Source of the DNA: Meghimatium bilineatum
Lineage: Eukaryota > Mollusca > Gastropoda > Stylommatophora > Philomycidae
Assembly (NCBI GenBank): GCA_034231615.1
Contig: CM067322.1
Coordinates: 57,478,828-57,542,827 of the forward strand
Direction of reading: 5' to 3'
Length of the DNA: 64,000 nt
Shown here: positions 33,431 to 44,304 of the stretch, in pieces
Layout: each line of letters opens with the position of its first letter
Position numbering within the stretch: the first letter of the stretch is position 1
Translations under genes and position numbers: made by a program
Notes under the pieces: model-generated
The model's database searches: none
What the model saw: only the letters and a program-made list of their open reading frames with translations
Told to the model about the DNA's origin: nothing

Positions 33431-34953
33431 TTACTAAGAACGGATCAGTGCTGTGTAGGAGATGTTCATAAAGTACTTCAAAAATTTGGGGGGGGGGATG
33501 AGGGTGTAGTTTGAAGATCTTTACAGTTGTTGACAACAGGGTAGGGGGAGGAGGGATTTACAAAATTTGATGTCAGTAAAGCAATTTTTATAAACCAATA
33601 AACTTGTTTGTATTTGAATATTGGGGGGGGGGGCAGTAAAAATATTGACTACAAATTGTCGACGTAATTTATGGACACAATATGCAAAAGGCATGCCCCC
33701 CCTTGCCCCCACTTTGTTTGCAGGCCTCCAATAACATAAAAACATGCAACCATTTTATGGTATCAATAATGACGTTGGCTAATTTTGTCAGATATTCTCT
33801 GAGTTATTGATTGATTGATTGATTGAGATCCCCAGGAATTTTGAACGAATAGCTCTTACTTCCTATGTGCAAATGGGGTGGTATTTCTGAGCTGTCTTTC
33901 ATACTTATTTATTCATTAGTGCTATTAATATCGGTCACATTTGACAACAAACTCAATAATGATTACATGGTTTCAATATGGTCATCGGAGATAATAAACC
34001 AGGAAGTCGATATAAGCCAAGAGGGCGAACCATCTTTTGCATATCGCGTTGATTGTGGTTCGTCCTTGTTTAACGACGAAAAATTGATAGAAAATAAAGG
34101 ATGAACAAATCCAGGAGATGTTGTTCCTCCTTCACATATCCAAAAAACTAGTAGTATTGCTATGTGACTAGGGTGCCCCATTAAATAATGATGATTTAAT
34201 AACCCTTTTATTGTGAGACAACACATAGCTTTCTGAGAAAAAACATATCTCCTCCTTAGTGAGTAACATAAGTTCGCAATCACACTCATAAGATTTTCAG
34301 TCTGAAATGCATGATTGTGCGTGTGTGTGTGTGGGGGGGGGGGGTTATGGATTCATGTATATTCCAAAAAGGTAGGCATTCCAGTGTGACAGAATCCACG
34401 GGTCATCACGTCATGCCAAGAGCGCAGCTTATATTTCTTGGCCACAAGTTCAGCATTTTTCTGTGAGATTTGTTGAAACATCTGCAGGCATGGCCTACTT
34501 AGCATTCACCACAACCTAGGAGTCTGTCACAAAAGGGAAAAGGTGCAATGTTTCCTGGACTGAATCTCTTCGTCAACCGTGGCGATCATTTGACTGAATA
34601 TAAAAGTTGAGACATCAAGACAAAAGATGTAATGATAATCATATTTTCACAGAAGACAGGTTGTCAGCCGATCCTCCAACTTCCTTTAACAACATCGGGC
34701 GTCATGTCTGATAAGAAGCAGTGCTCCATTCTTTGAAACTTGAATTAGAAGTCACTGCTCCGGTTGCCACAGAGGCAACTCCAATAGAAAATCTAGTTGC
34801 TTGAGATGAATGCTTCCGAAAGTTATCAGTCGTGATAAATGTAATCACATGATAGCAATCTTCAACTAAGTAACTGGAGAATTGACTTGTGAATAATTGA
34901 ACACCATTTCCTGTTGCTCAAGTAATATCCAGTGAGTTACACACATTCTAGTG
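33431..34953. other. Unrecognised sequence with several homopolymer G tracts
   Basis: It has G runs at 33487-33496, 33623-33632 and 34333-34344, a (GATT)n stretch near 33806 and a GT repeat at 34319. Open frames at 33865-34104 and 33963-34289 have no known motif. There is no gene support. Confidence 0.45.
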
Positions 34954-35157
34954 CAGAGGTGGGCAATCTATGAGAGTTTGCGAGTCGGATGAGCTTTTCA
35001 ATTGTGTGGCGGTACTTAAATCCTTTTTTCTGAGTCCCTTGGTGTTCCCTGTAATATTTCTGAGCGTAGAGAACAGCTTCAATAGTAGTTAAATCTGTCT
35101 TTCGGGCCAGTAAAATGGCTTGGATTTAGACCGATAGTCTTATTTTGCCTATCACTA
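34954..35157. mobile_element. Degraded hAT-type MITE, about 204 bp
   Basis: The left end CAGAGGTGGGCAA pairs with the complement of the right end, TAGTGATAGGCAA (9 of 13 positions). The flanks TTCTAGTG (34946-34953) and ATCTAATG (35158-35165) match at 6 of 8. CAGAGGTGGGCAA starts are usual for this kind of element. The call rests on these weak ends. Confidence 0.5.
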
Positions 35158-35544
35158 ATCTAATGAATGCTGCAGCAGTTCACCATTGAAGAGTGAAAAA
35201 CTTGTGTTACAAGAATGAACTACATACTTGAAAGAGCTGAATGAGTTGTTCTATGTTCTGATAAATGGAGTTGCTTTGTTTGAAAAAATCAATGAGTTGT
35301 TTTGTGGTTTAGGAGATGGAGAAACTTGTTTTTATTTTAAAAAACAACAACTGAATGCAATATTTTGTATTATGAATGATGGAGTCACTTGTTTTTAAAA
35401 ATACATGATTTGATTTGGAAGATTGAATGGCTTGATCTGCAACATTGAATGTTGTTGCTACAAAACTCAATAACCTGCAATTTAAAACTGAACGAATTGC
35501 TATATGAAACTATTAAAAACAGGTGTGAAACAAAACACATATGA

Positions 35545-35835
35545 ACTAGTAACGAAACAGATGGTCAGACGGCGTATCGACAAATCAGCCTTCATCTGGA
35601 CGAAATACAGCAGTCAAACAACAAATCTATATGGAAACACATACTAGGGTACATCGAGAGTAGGGGGAAGGGAAGGAAAATACCAAGAAAGAGTGATTGG
35701 TTAAGTAAAGCGAAATGTGAGTACATGGAACGTAATACGTGATAGAGATGGATACTAAATACTGATATAGAGGGGAAAGGTAGGAGAAGCATCAAGGGAG
35801 GAGAAGAGGAGATGGATAGAATGAAAATGCACAAT
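35545..35835 (+). mobile_element. Dispersed repeat R1, plus-strand copy of an inverted pair
   Basis: It contains ATCGACAAATCAGCCTTCAT then CTGGACGAAATACAG, TATGGAAACACATAC, and a GA-rich tail (GGGGAAGGGAAGG, GAGGAGAAGAGGAG). The same order occurs at 55107-55400 (TTTCGACTATTAAGCCTTCA, GGAAACAAACG, GA-rich tail) and, on the minus strand, at 36108-36365. It ends in (AATAAT)n. Its class is unknown; motifs of the 'TTCGAC..AGCCTTCATCAGGAC' type recur in many animal repeats. Confidence 0.65.
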
Positions 35836-36107
35836 AATAATAATAATAATAATAATAAAAATACTAATAATAAGGAAACATATGTTTGGACAGTGTCACA
35901 AACGATCTGCTGGTTAAATTATGAATCCTTCTTATGAAATGATGTATTATACTTTTGCCGTGATTTTCAATGGCTAGAGTGATCAATGAAATCTACGGGA
36001 AAGCTTAATGTATCAGTATAGAAGGGTGGTCCCCAATGAGCCAGCAATACTGTATTATTGGTGAAAGACACGAATAGAGAGACAAGTGTAAGAGGAGGGT
36101 GGAATAA

Positions 36108-36365
36108 TGTGTAGAAAGCTAGGGCGATGAGGAATTGCTTCTTGTGTCAATGTTCATCACCTCTCACATGGTATCTTTCATGCTCTACCATCTCCCTATC
36201 CTTTGCCTTCCACTCTCTTCCTTGCTATGTTCCTTTTACTCATATTCTATCTATACCCAATGTTTGTTTCCACGTAAGTTTGTTGTTGTTTGTCATGCAT
36301 CTTTCTTCTTAATGAAGGCTTTCTAGTCGAAGCGTTATCAGTCCTTGTGTTTCGTTGCCAGTATT
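36108..36365 (-). mobile_element. Dispersed repeat R1, minus-strand copy
   Basis: On the minus strand: ACGAAACACAAGGACTGATA, GCTTCGACTAGAAAGCCTTC then ATTAAGAAG, CGTGGAAACAAAC and GA-rich sequence. Together with the copy at 35545 it makes an inverted pair about 270 bases apart. No protein is encoded. Confidence 0.6.
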
Positions 36366-37014
36366 TCTTACTCGTAACACTTTAAGCTATTTTTGGTTAT
36401 ACTCGCTTTTGCTTTGTGATGCCAGTTTCCACAATTGGATCTCGTTAGGTTTTCCTGACATTTGTAATTTGTAATTTATCCTTATGAAAAAATGAGTTAT
36501 TTAGAACAATACAGTGTTTGCTATATAACACAGAGTTACCTGTTTTGTAAAGCTGAATTTCTTGTTTTTAAGTAATGAATAATTTCTTTTAACAGGCCGA
36601 GCTAAGTTATTTGGAAGACTGAATTACATGTTTTGAAGAATGAATAACTTGATTTTAAAGACTGCGTATTCTCTGTAGGACTAAATTTCTTGATTCATAA
36701 CACTGAACTATTTGCTTTATATGCTTTTTTTTCTTCCTTTGAAAGAACGAATTAATTGATTTTCTTGAATACTGGATTATTTGACTTAAAAACGGAAATA
36801 CGTGCATGGGTAGTTAGTTGCTGATCAAGCGGTGATGGGCGCATGCCCTGTGACCCACTGCATTATCTTTGTGAGATGTTGTTCTGTTTATTATAGGGTT
36901 CTGTTGCAAGACTAAATGACTCTGCGAAACAGAGTGATTTGTTTTTAAAGATTGACTTACGTCGATGATTGAGACTAAAGGACATGTTTTGATGCGCAAT
37001 GAAAACACGTAATG
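36366..37014. other. Unrecognised AT-rich sequence with a small LINE tail
   Basis: Only the fragment at 36805-36895 is recognised. There is a loose 30-40-base periodicity of 'GAATTACTTGTTTTTAAAGA'-like phrases at 36480-36800 that may be a very old minisatellite. Confidence 0.4.
36805..36895 (-). mobile_element. LINE family F 3' terminal fragment
   Basis: GGTAGTTAGTTGCTGATCAA, then GACCCACTGCATT and TTTGTGAGATGTTGTTCTG, follow the 3' end of family F as read at 59200-59290. Only about 90 bases remain. Confidence 0.6.
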
Positions 37015-37235
37015 TAAGAAATGAAAGTGGATGAAATATAAGAAATGAAAGAGGATGGAATATAAGAAATGAAAGAGGATGGAATATAAGAAATGAAAGA
37101 GGATGGAATGTAAGACATGAAAGTGGATGGAATATAAGAAATGAAAGAGGATGGAATGTAAGACATGAAAGAGGATGGAATGTAAGACATGAAAGAGGAT
37201 GGAATGTAAGACATGAAAGAGGATGGAATGTAACA
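37015..37235. repeat. 24-bp minisatellite, about 9 copies
   Basis: The monomer is GAAAGAGGATGGAATATAAG followed by AAAT, with an ACAT/GTAAG variant. The 24-base unit keeps frame, so both strands show open frames. They carry no recognisable domain. Confidence 0.93.
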
Positions 37236-37419
37236 AATGACCAGCAGCAAAATAACTTTATCCACACTCAATATCAGAGGCCACAAGATACCATAACCAA
37301 GATATGCCGATGCTACAAAACTACTATTCCACAGCAAAAAAAAGGCACCAAATACCTCATAAATTACATTAACGAACACTGAAAAACAAAATCTATTTCT
37401 GAACTAAAGTAAGACCAAG

Positions 37420-38215
37420 ATTGGGACAAGAAACAAAACTACTAACACGTTCTCAAGATTGATCAATAACAGAGAACTAGAACAAGGTACTAGATTCGAA
37501 TGGCTTGGTTCTTTTTATAAGTTTGAATGAAAATTTCTATGAAGAAGTCACACGGAAGTTGGACATACATCAAATAACTTATTGAAATTAAAAACATATG
37601 CATGTGATGCAAAAATGTAACAAAACAAACTTGTATTAGGGCCTATATGTTTCTAGTAGCAATATATAGGTGTAAATTTTCGACACTCACTGAAAAAGTG
37701 AGAAACAAACAAGAAATGGCCCACCCCAATCAGCGTCGAAGAGAAACTGTATGGCACAGTGGAAACTCCAAAACAGATAGCAGGCTATGTCATAGAATCC
37801 GGAGTCCCAACCTGACTGAGCGATGATCTCTGAAGAAGACGAAAGGTGAGAAACAAAATTGCAGCATTTGAAATAAAATGTTACAAGAATTCTCAGAGTA
37901 ACATTGACGAAAATGTGCACCAATAGGGACATATTGACACAATTGAAAGTAAAAGACAACAATATTTTCTCTAGAAAATTACAATATTTTGGCCATATCA
38001 AATGACACGACATCCTGGAGAAGATTATAAGGGATGAGATGATGCCAGTGCGACGAAAAATAGATAGGCCACGAAGAAGATTGAGGCAAGATATCAAAGA
38101 TCACATGAAAATGATATTCACAGAAGCAGCAAGATTGGCTCAAGATCTGCAGGAATTTCGTAAGGCTGTGATGACTGTTACATCCTGTCCACGACGTGCT
38201 ACCTGATGATGTTGA
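37420..38215 (+). pseudogene. LINE family G fragment, thumb to C-terminus
   Basis: Segments in shifting frames: FEWLGSFY (37488 on), a stretch matching the family G piece at 10457, KIAAFEIKCYKNSQSNIDEN, KLQYFGHI, RPRRRLRQDIKDHMKM and finally EAARLAQDLQEFRKAVMTVT then SCPRRAT. This C-terminus is characteristic of RTE-like endonuclease/reverse transcriptases. It ends just before ACCTGATGATG. Several stops and shifts make it dead. Confidence 0.8.
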
Positions 38216-38335
38216 CTTGTTTTCAGATGTTAAATGCCGTGCAATGAGATGTTAAATGCCGTTTGAATGACTTACTATGAAGTCTGATTTAGTTGCGTTG
38301 AACGTCGAATGACAATGACAGTCTGAATGACTTAC

Positions 38336-38499
38336 CCCGCCGAAGACGGATGTGTCAGACAATTAACGCAAATAAAACGGCGACACAACGCATTTCCATT
38401 CTCTGGACTAAGTCCTGCTGGAAATCTAGTACGACCATTGTCCTGCTACAAGAGAGATCCAGCGGGAGTTTGCGAATGAACGCCGAAGAAGTAGTAGAA
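38336..38499 (+). mobile_element. Z-family short retroposon, 164 bp, 11-bp target duplication
   Basis: It starts CCCGCCGAAGACGGATGTGT, contains AAATAAAACGGCGACACAAC and GATCCAGCGGGAGTTTG, and ends CGCCGAAGAAGTAGTAGAA. Perfect flanks GAATGACTTAC lie at 38325-38335 and 38500-38510. It landed in the edge of the 39-bp array, since diverged units lie on both sides. Confidence 0.92.
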
Positions 38500-38504
38500 G
38501 AATG

Positions 38505-40070
38505 ACTTACTAAGTCTGATTTAGTTACACTGAGTGACTTCATAACTACAAAGTCTGATTTAGTTACGCTGAGTGACTTCATAACTACGAAGTCTGATTT
38601 AGTTACACTGAGTGACTTCATAACTACGAAATCTGATTTAGTTACGCTGAGTGACTTCATAACTACGAAATCTGATTTAGTTACACTGAGTGACTTCATA
38701 ACTACGAAGTCTGATTTAGTTACGCTGAGTGACTTCATAACTACAAAGTCTGATTTAGTTACACTGAGTGACTTCATAACTACAAAGTCTGATTTAGTTA
38801 CACTGAGTGACTTCATAACTACAAAGTCTGATTTAGTTACACTGAGTGACTTCATAACTACGAAATCTGATTTAGTTACACTGAGTGACTTCATAACTAC
38901 AAAGTCTGATTTAGTTACACTGAGTGACTTCATAACTACAAAGTCTGATTTAGTTACACTGAGTGACTTCATAACTACGAAATCTGATTTAGTTACACTG
39001 AGTGACTTCATAACTACGAAATCTGATTTAGTTACACTGAGTGACTTCATAACTACAAAGTCTGATTTAGTTACGCTGAGTGACTTCATAACTACGAAAT
39101 CTGATTTAGTTACGCTGAGTGACTTCATAACTACAAAGTCTGATTTAGTTACGCTGAGTGACTTCATAACTACGAAATCTGATTTAGTTACGCTGAGTGA
39201 CTTCATAACTACGAAATCTGATTTAGTTACGCTGAGTGACTTCATAACTACGAAATCTGATTTAGTTACGCTGAGTGACTTCATAACTACGAAATCTGAT
39301 TTAGTTACGCTGAGTGACTTCATAACTACAAAGTCTGATTAGTTACGCTGAGTGACTTCATAACTACGAAATCTGATTTAGTTACGCTGAGTGACTTCAT
39401 AACTACGAAATCTGATTTAGTTACGCTGAGTGACTTCATAACTACAAAGTCTGATTTAGTTACGCTGAGTGACTTCATAACTACAAAGTCTGATTTAGTT
39501 ACGCTGAGTGACTTCATAACTACGAAATCTGATTTAGTTACGCTGAGTGACTTCATAACTACAAAGTCTGATTTAGTTACGCTGAGTGACTTCATAACTA
39601 CAAAGTCTGATTTAGTTACACTGAGTGACTTCATAACTACAAAGTCTGATTTAGTTACGCTGAGTGACTTCATAACTACGAAATCTGATTTAGTTACGCT
39701 GAGTGACTTCATAACTACAAAGTCTGATTTAGTTACGCTGAGTGACTTCATAACTACAAAGTCTGATTTAGTTACACTGAGTGACTTCATAACTACAAAG
39801 TCTGATTTAGTTACACTGAGTGACTTCATAACTACAAAGTCTGATTTAGTTACGCTGAGTGACTTCATAACTACGAAGTCTGATTTAGTTACGCTGAGTG
39901 ACTTCATAACTACAAAGTCTGATTTAGTTACGCTGAGTGACTTCATAACTACAAAGTCTGATTTAGTTACACTGAGTGACTTCATAACTACAAAGTCTGA
40001 TGTAGTTACGCTGAGTGACTTCATAACTATGAAGTCTGATTTAGTTACACTGAGTGGCTTCATAACTTAT
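38505..40070 (-). repeat. 39-bp array, about 40 units, encoding an invariant 13-residue repeat on the minus strand
   Basis: The 39-base unit reads on the minus strand as MKSLSVTKSDFVV. The recurrent variants in the array interior are AGC/AGT (Ser), GAC/GAT (Asp) and TTT/TTC (Phe), all third-position and silent. By my count 36 consecutive full units give the same peptide. Replacement changes (S to P, V to I, K to T) appear only in the two outermost units near 40000-40063. A one-base deletion at about 39339 splits the frame into two blocks (40063-39326 and 39323-38355). The second block runs out through the antisense of the Z copy at 38336. There is no visible promoter, splice site or non-repeat domain. 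It is most likely a satellite, but the codon pattern deserves a test. Confidence 0.93.
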
Positions 40071-40614
40071 ACAGAGACTAAATAACTCGACTTGTAAAAC
40101 TATGGCACTTACTGTAAAAAGTTCTTCACAATAAAAGGTACGAGAACACATTCAAGGAAAACTCACAACAACATATGGAGCTCAAGACCTTGTGCGGTGT
40201 ACACACGTGCACACATTAAGTCTGTTTTTGACACATATCTTGCATGTTATCACCTTGTGATGTGTGTGACACTTGACTCTGACAGCACTTACCAACAAGG
40301 TACACTTTGTTTTGGTCTTCTTGAGTGCGGTGCGCTCTCAACTTGAGATGTCACAACAAAGACAGGATTTGGCAAGGAATGTCTCAATCTAAACGATAAA
40401 GTGGCAATTGTTACCTTATTTCCATTTACTACAGCTGTCATCTCAAAATTATGGTGCTAAATGTATTAATATATAATAAATGACAAATTAAGTAACAATG
40501 TCTATCTAAGCTATGACTGTCCGTTTTTTAATCGGTTTAATTTTAGTTCTTATCAAGTCTGTCAATCTGCGTTGGACTAAGAGTCAGGATAGCCAAAGCA
40601 TGATATATTACTAA

Positions 40615-41345
40615 CAGAATATACTAGAGATTGACAGACTAGCTGTTGACAGAGCAGTAGTAGAAACTGGACAGACTAAATGTTGGCAGAGCAACAGTAG
40701 AGACAGACAGACTAGCTGCTGACAAAGCAATAGTAGAGACAGACATACTAGTTGTTGCCAGAGCAATAGTAGAGACAGACATACTAGCTGTTGACAAAGC
40801 AATAGTAGAGACAGGCATACTAGCTGTTGACAAAGCAATAGTAGAGACAGGCATACTAGCTGTTGACAGAGCAGTAGTAGAGACAGACAGCCTAGCTGTT
40901 GACAGAGCAGTAGTGGTGACTGGACAGACTAGATGTTGGCAGAGCAACAGTAGAGACAGACAGACTAGCTGCTGACAGAGCAGTAGTGGAGACTGACAGA
41001 GTAGATGTTCGCAGAGCAGTAATAGAGACTGACAGACTAACTGTTGACAGAGCAGTAGTAGAGACAGACATACTAGCTGTTGACAGAGCAGTAATAGAGA
41101 CAGACATACTAGCTGTTGACAGAGCAGTAGTAGAGACAGACATACTAGCTGTTGACAGAGCAGTAATAGAGACAGACATACTAGCTGTTGACAGAGCAGT
41201 AGTAGAGACAGACATACTAGCTGTTGACAGAGCAGTAGTAGAGACAGACATACTAGCTGTTGACAGAGCAGTAATAGAGACTGACAGACTAGATGTTGAC
41301 AGAGCAGTAGCACAAACTGACAGACTAGCTGTCGATATGGCAGTA
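40615..41345. repeat. 36-bp array, about 20 copies
   Basis: The monomer is GTAGAGACAGACATACTAGC followed by TGTTGACAGAGCAGTA. Units between 40615 and 41010 are more diverged (GATGTTGGCAGAGCAACAG, GCTGCTGACAAAGC) than those at 41040-41280. Its variable sites change amino acids in the plus frame (Val/Ile, Ile/Arg, Ala/Asp), unlike the neighbouring 39-bp array. Long open frames exist on both strands because the unit is a multiple of three. Confidence 0.94.
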
Positions 41346-42774
41346 GAGGAAGCTGTTGTTCGCAAAACAGCAGCAGTCATCATTATCTTCGCCGTCAACC
41401 CAGTTAGAATTGTGTAATTTACATGTTGATTGAAACACAAACATCTGTTGAAAAACACTTCCAGCTCATGTGTTATAAGGTTGTTGTTTTCTGTACTATC
41501 CACATACATTTGCAAGAGGCTTTAGTGCATAGATTCTGTGCTTATTCAGAGAAAACCATACCATAGCTGCTTTCTTTGAGTTCAAAGTTCAAAATGCGAT
41601 CTAGTTCACCAATTTATTATTGCAGTAATTTGAGAGCGACCACAGAAGGAGATAAATTCTGCAACATTTTTAAAATATGATGATATTGAAGGGGTTGGCG
41701 ATAACTGAAAGTTTAAGCACCGCTGAATTACATATCCTATGTCTACGATTGAAACCGGCCTGCTTCATAAATACAGAGATTTGATAGTTCAGAGATTGTG
41801 GTGGTGGTAGGAATACCTGAACAACGACGTCCATTTTGTATTATCATATCTCTGATATAAGAAAACTGGACTCATGTCCAAGGTTTAAAAGAGAGAACTT
41901 CATCCCAAGAGGGACAAATAAAATGAAACAGCAATGTGGAAGTGTAGATTATATCAGATTGAGGAAACACATGTGGGTCGTGGCAGCGTAGTCGCTTATT
42001 CATTGACTATTTGGGCCTAAGGTCAATGCTTTGATTACCAGCCGAAGAAAGGGTGGAAAAAGGGAGAGGGAGAGAAAGAGAAATTGTACGAAACGGCTAA
42101 ATGGTAGATACTGATTGATGAAATGATTGCTGGGACAAGACTGAGAAAGGCAATGCTACCTGTGGCTGATACTGACCACATCACCCGTAGCTCACCGTTA
42201 TTCTCATAAAAATATGTTCCTAATATCACATTCGCTAACGATTCAATTATATAAAAATGAAGTTTGTTATAATAGATACTACCTTAACTTCTTTACATAT
42301 TCTCTATGTCAGGGGACATAATAAATGTTGAAACAAGTATCGGGTTAGTTCCCTTAGCGGAAACGAATTTCTCAATATGTGGATGGAAGCGCGCTGAAGA
42401 AGAAAAAAAAAAGAAGAAAGTTGTTTTTGTCTTAATTAGTTCCTACAAATAAAGACATGAAAATAAGAAATGGGTAATAATCATTTTGGAATCTTAAGAA
42501 AATATGGCGAAAAGATGTATAAATGTCGATTTGGAAAGTTATAGAATAAAAAAAATGTGTCACATTAGCTAGAGATAACAGGCCTGGATGTTACGTATAT
42601 ACATATTGTTAAAGAATATTCCTAAAGAGATGAGATTGTCTTTAATGCATGTTTTCCTGTCATGAAGTGCTGTGAGGTAATTGTGGCTGTGTGATAAAGA
42701 ATGCCTACATGATGTATTTTCCTCCGGTGAAACAAAACAATTGTAAAAAAAAAAAAAGTTAAAATATTGCATTA
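41346..42774. other. Mostly unrecognised sequence
   Basis: One degenerate tRNA-like unit lies at 41979-42043. Nothing else is recognised. Confidence 0.4.
41979..42043 (+). mobile_element. Degenerate tRNA-derived SINE head
   Basis: GTGGCAGCGTAGTCGC resembles an A box and GGTCAATGCTTTGATTACC a mutated T arm/B box, at the usual tRNA spacing. The B box has lost its GGTTC core, so the call is tentative. Confidence 0.35.
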
Positions 42775-43195
42775 TACACGACTATTATTGTTCCATCACT
42801 GTGCTATTATTGTGCTACCAGTGCCAAACCTGGATAATGATAGTACACGACAAAAGAAATATAGTGACAAAAGAAATGACATGTCTACGAAGAATACTCG
42901 GAGTGTCATTAAGAGACAGAATTAGAAACGATAACATCAGTCAGATAACCAAACCTATAACAGTATTGATAGACATCAAAAGACAACAGATCAAGAGGTT
43001 TTCACACACTTCCAGACTACCGACAGATAGCATGCTACGAATGGTCATGATACATAAACATAACAGTTATAAAGCCAGAGGCAGACCATGTAAAAGATGG
43101 ATCACAGAAATCAAAGAAGCCACAGGAGCAAGCTTACAAACAACGCACAAAAAGGCCTTCTCCAGAGAACTCTTCCACCCCTGACGCCGCAAGGC
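42775..43195 (+). pseudogene. LINE family B C-terminal copy
   Basis: From 42801 a nearly open frame gives CYQCQTWIMIVHDKRN, TCLRRILGVSLRDRIRNDNI, KRQQIKRFSHTSRLP, ARGRPCKRWITEIKEATG and KAFSRELFHP, then a stop: the C-terminal third of an RTE-like endonuclease/reverse transcriptase. Related copies are at 20470 and 63035. The 3' end is CCTGACGCCGCAAGGCAAAC. It is 5'-truncated just upstream of CYQCQTW. This is the most intact reading of family B here. Confidence 0.85.
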
Positions 43196-43349
43196 AAACA
43201 AGGGACACAGAGTATAGATAGATAGAAAAAAAAACGCAGTTCTTACGGGAAGTGGAACCATGTACATCACGGAGACAACGTTCTAAGATCTCGCCTACAT
43301 GCCACACATATTGTTATATAATATAGCATTACAGCTTCAACAGTAATAA

Positions 43350-43640
43350 TAATTATCAAATGTTGTCACTGCAACCAAGGTTGACTGAAACGGACCTCCA
43401 ACATCATCTGTCTCTTGCTTGGTGGTGCACTCTGCTAATCTGTAACATGCAGATCTCGTGATATTTACATCCCACTTGTAGATCTCGTGATATTTACATC
43501 CCACTTGTATCTCTGCCTACCTATTCTTCACCTTCATTCAACTATAATCTCAATAGCGGTCTTCAACAGGGAGCCATGTCTTTTAATATGTTCAAAATAT
43601 TTTATTTGTTCGAGATTTACTTCCTTTAATAGTTCTTTTT
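43350..43640 (-). mobile_element. LINE family C 3' fragment
   Basis: The minus strand carries the same 3' end as 28900-29050: GGTAGGCAGAGATACAAGT, GTGCACCACCAAGCAAGAGA and TTGGAGGTCCGTTTCAG. A 28-base local duplication (AGATCTCGTGATATTTACAT at 43451 and 43480) sits inside. It is frameshifted. Confidence 0.65.
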
Positions 43641-43764
43641 ATGTAAGGTATTGTCAGAATCTCTTAGTTCTTTTATAGAATAACATATACTTACATATAC
43701 ATCATTTATATATATTATGTTCTTTAGGAATGAGCACATATCTATGGTATAAAAATTCAAGATT

Positions 43765-43935
43765 CAATGTTTCATCAACATGATCAGACTCCACACAGAA
43801 ACAACATATTTATATAATCTCATCCACTTTCCAACAACACAATCAGACTCCACACAGAAACAACATATTTATATAATCTCATCCACTTTCCAACAGCTTT
43901 TTTTTTTACTCCACACAGAAATAACATACTAATAT
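43765..43935. repeat. 59-bp tandem repeat, about 2.5 copies
   Basis: ATCAGACTCCACACAGAAAC followed by AACATATTTATATAATCTCA and TCCACTTTCCAAC is repeated, and the third unit is partly replaced by a poly-T run. Confidence 0.85.
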
Positions 43936-44304
43936 AATTGCAGTCGCAACACTAACGGTTCCTCGTAGAATTTTTTATGTGACTGTGTCGCTGACGTCGC
44001 ATAGTTGGGGACCTTACATATAAGCACATATCAGACAAACGACAATTCAAAATGTTCCTTTGAGAAATTCTATGAAATATTTTCACATTGGAAATCGAGC
44101 TCGTTGGAATGTGAACTTTGACTATGCTTTAAATGGGAAATAGACCTTACTTTGATTTACAATCTTACATGTAAAATACTGCAATGAGCCTGGTTCTTTT
44201 CATCGCAGGTCTACTACACAAAATTCGGCTCATAAATCTACATACTAACTATTACAAAGCCAGAACTTTTTAGACATCTTACACAATTTTAACGAAGATC
44301 CATT

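Noticed and set aside
33865-34289. Overlapping frames on both strands near 34 kb
   Set aside because: No motif is seen, the frames shadow each other, and G-tract-rich surroundings suggest non-coding DNA.
40639-41515. Long frames on both strands of the 36-bp array as repetitive proteins
   Set aside because: Two minus frames and one plus frame are open at once, variable sites change residues, and units are diverged at one side.
43230-43300. Further tRNA-like unit (minus strand, GTACATGGTTCCACTTCCCG)
   Set aside because: The B box is too altered and the A box unconvincing. It may be a decayed relative of the 26450 unit, but this is not supportable.
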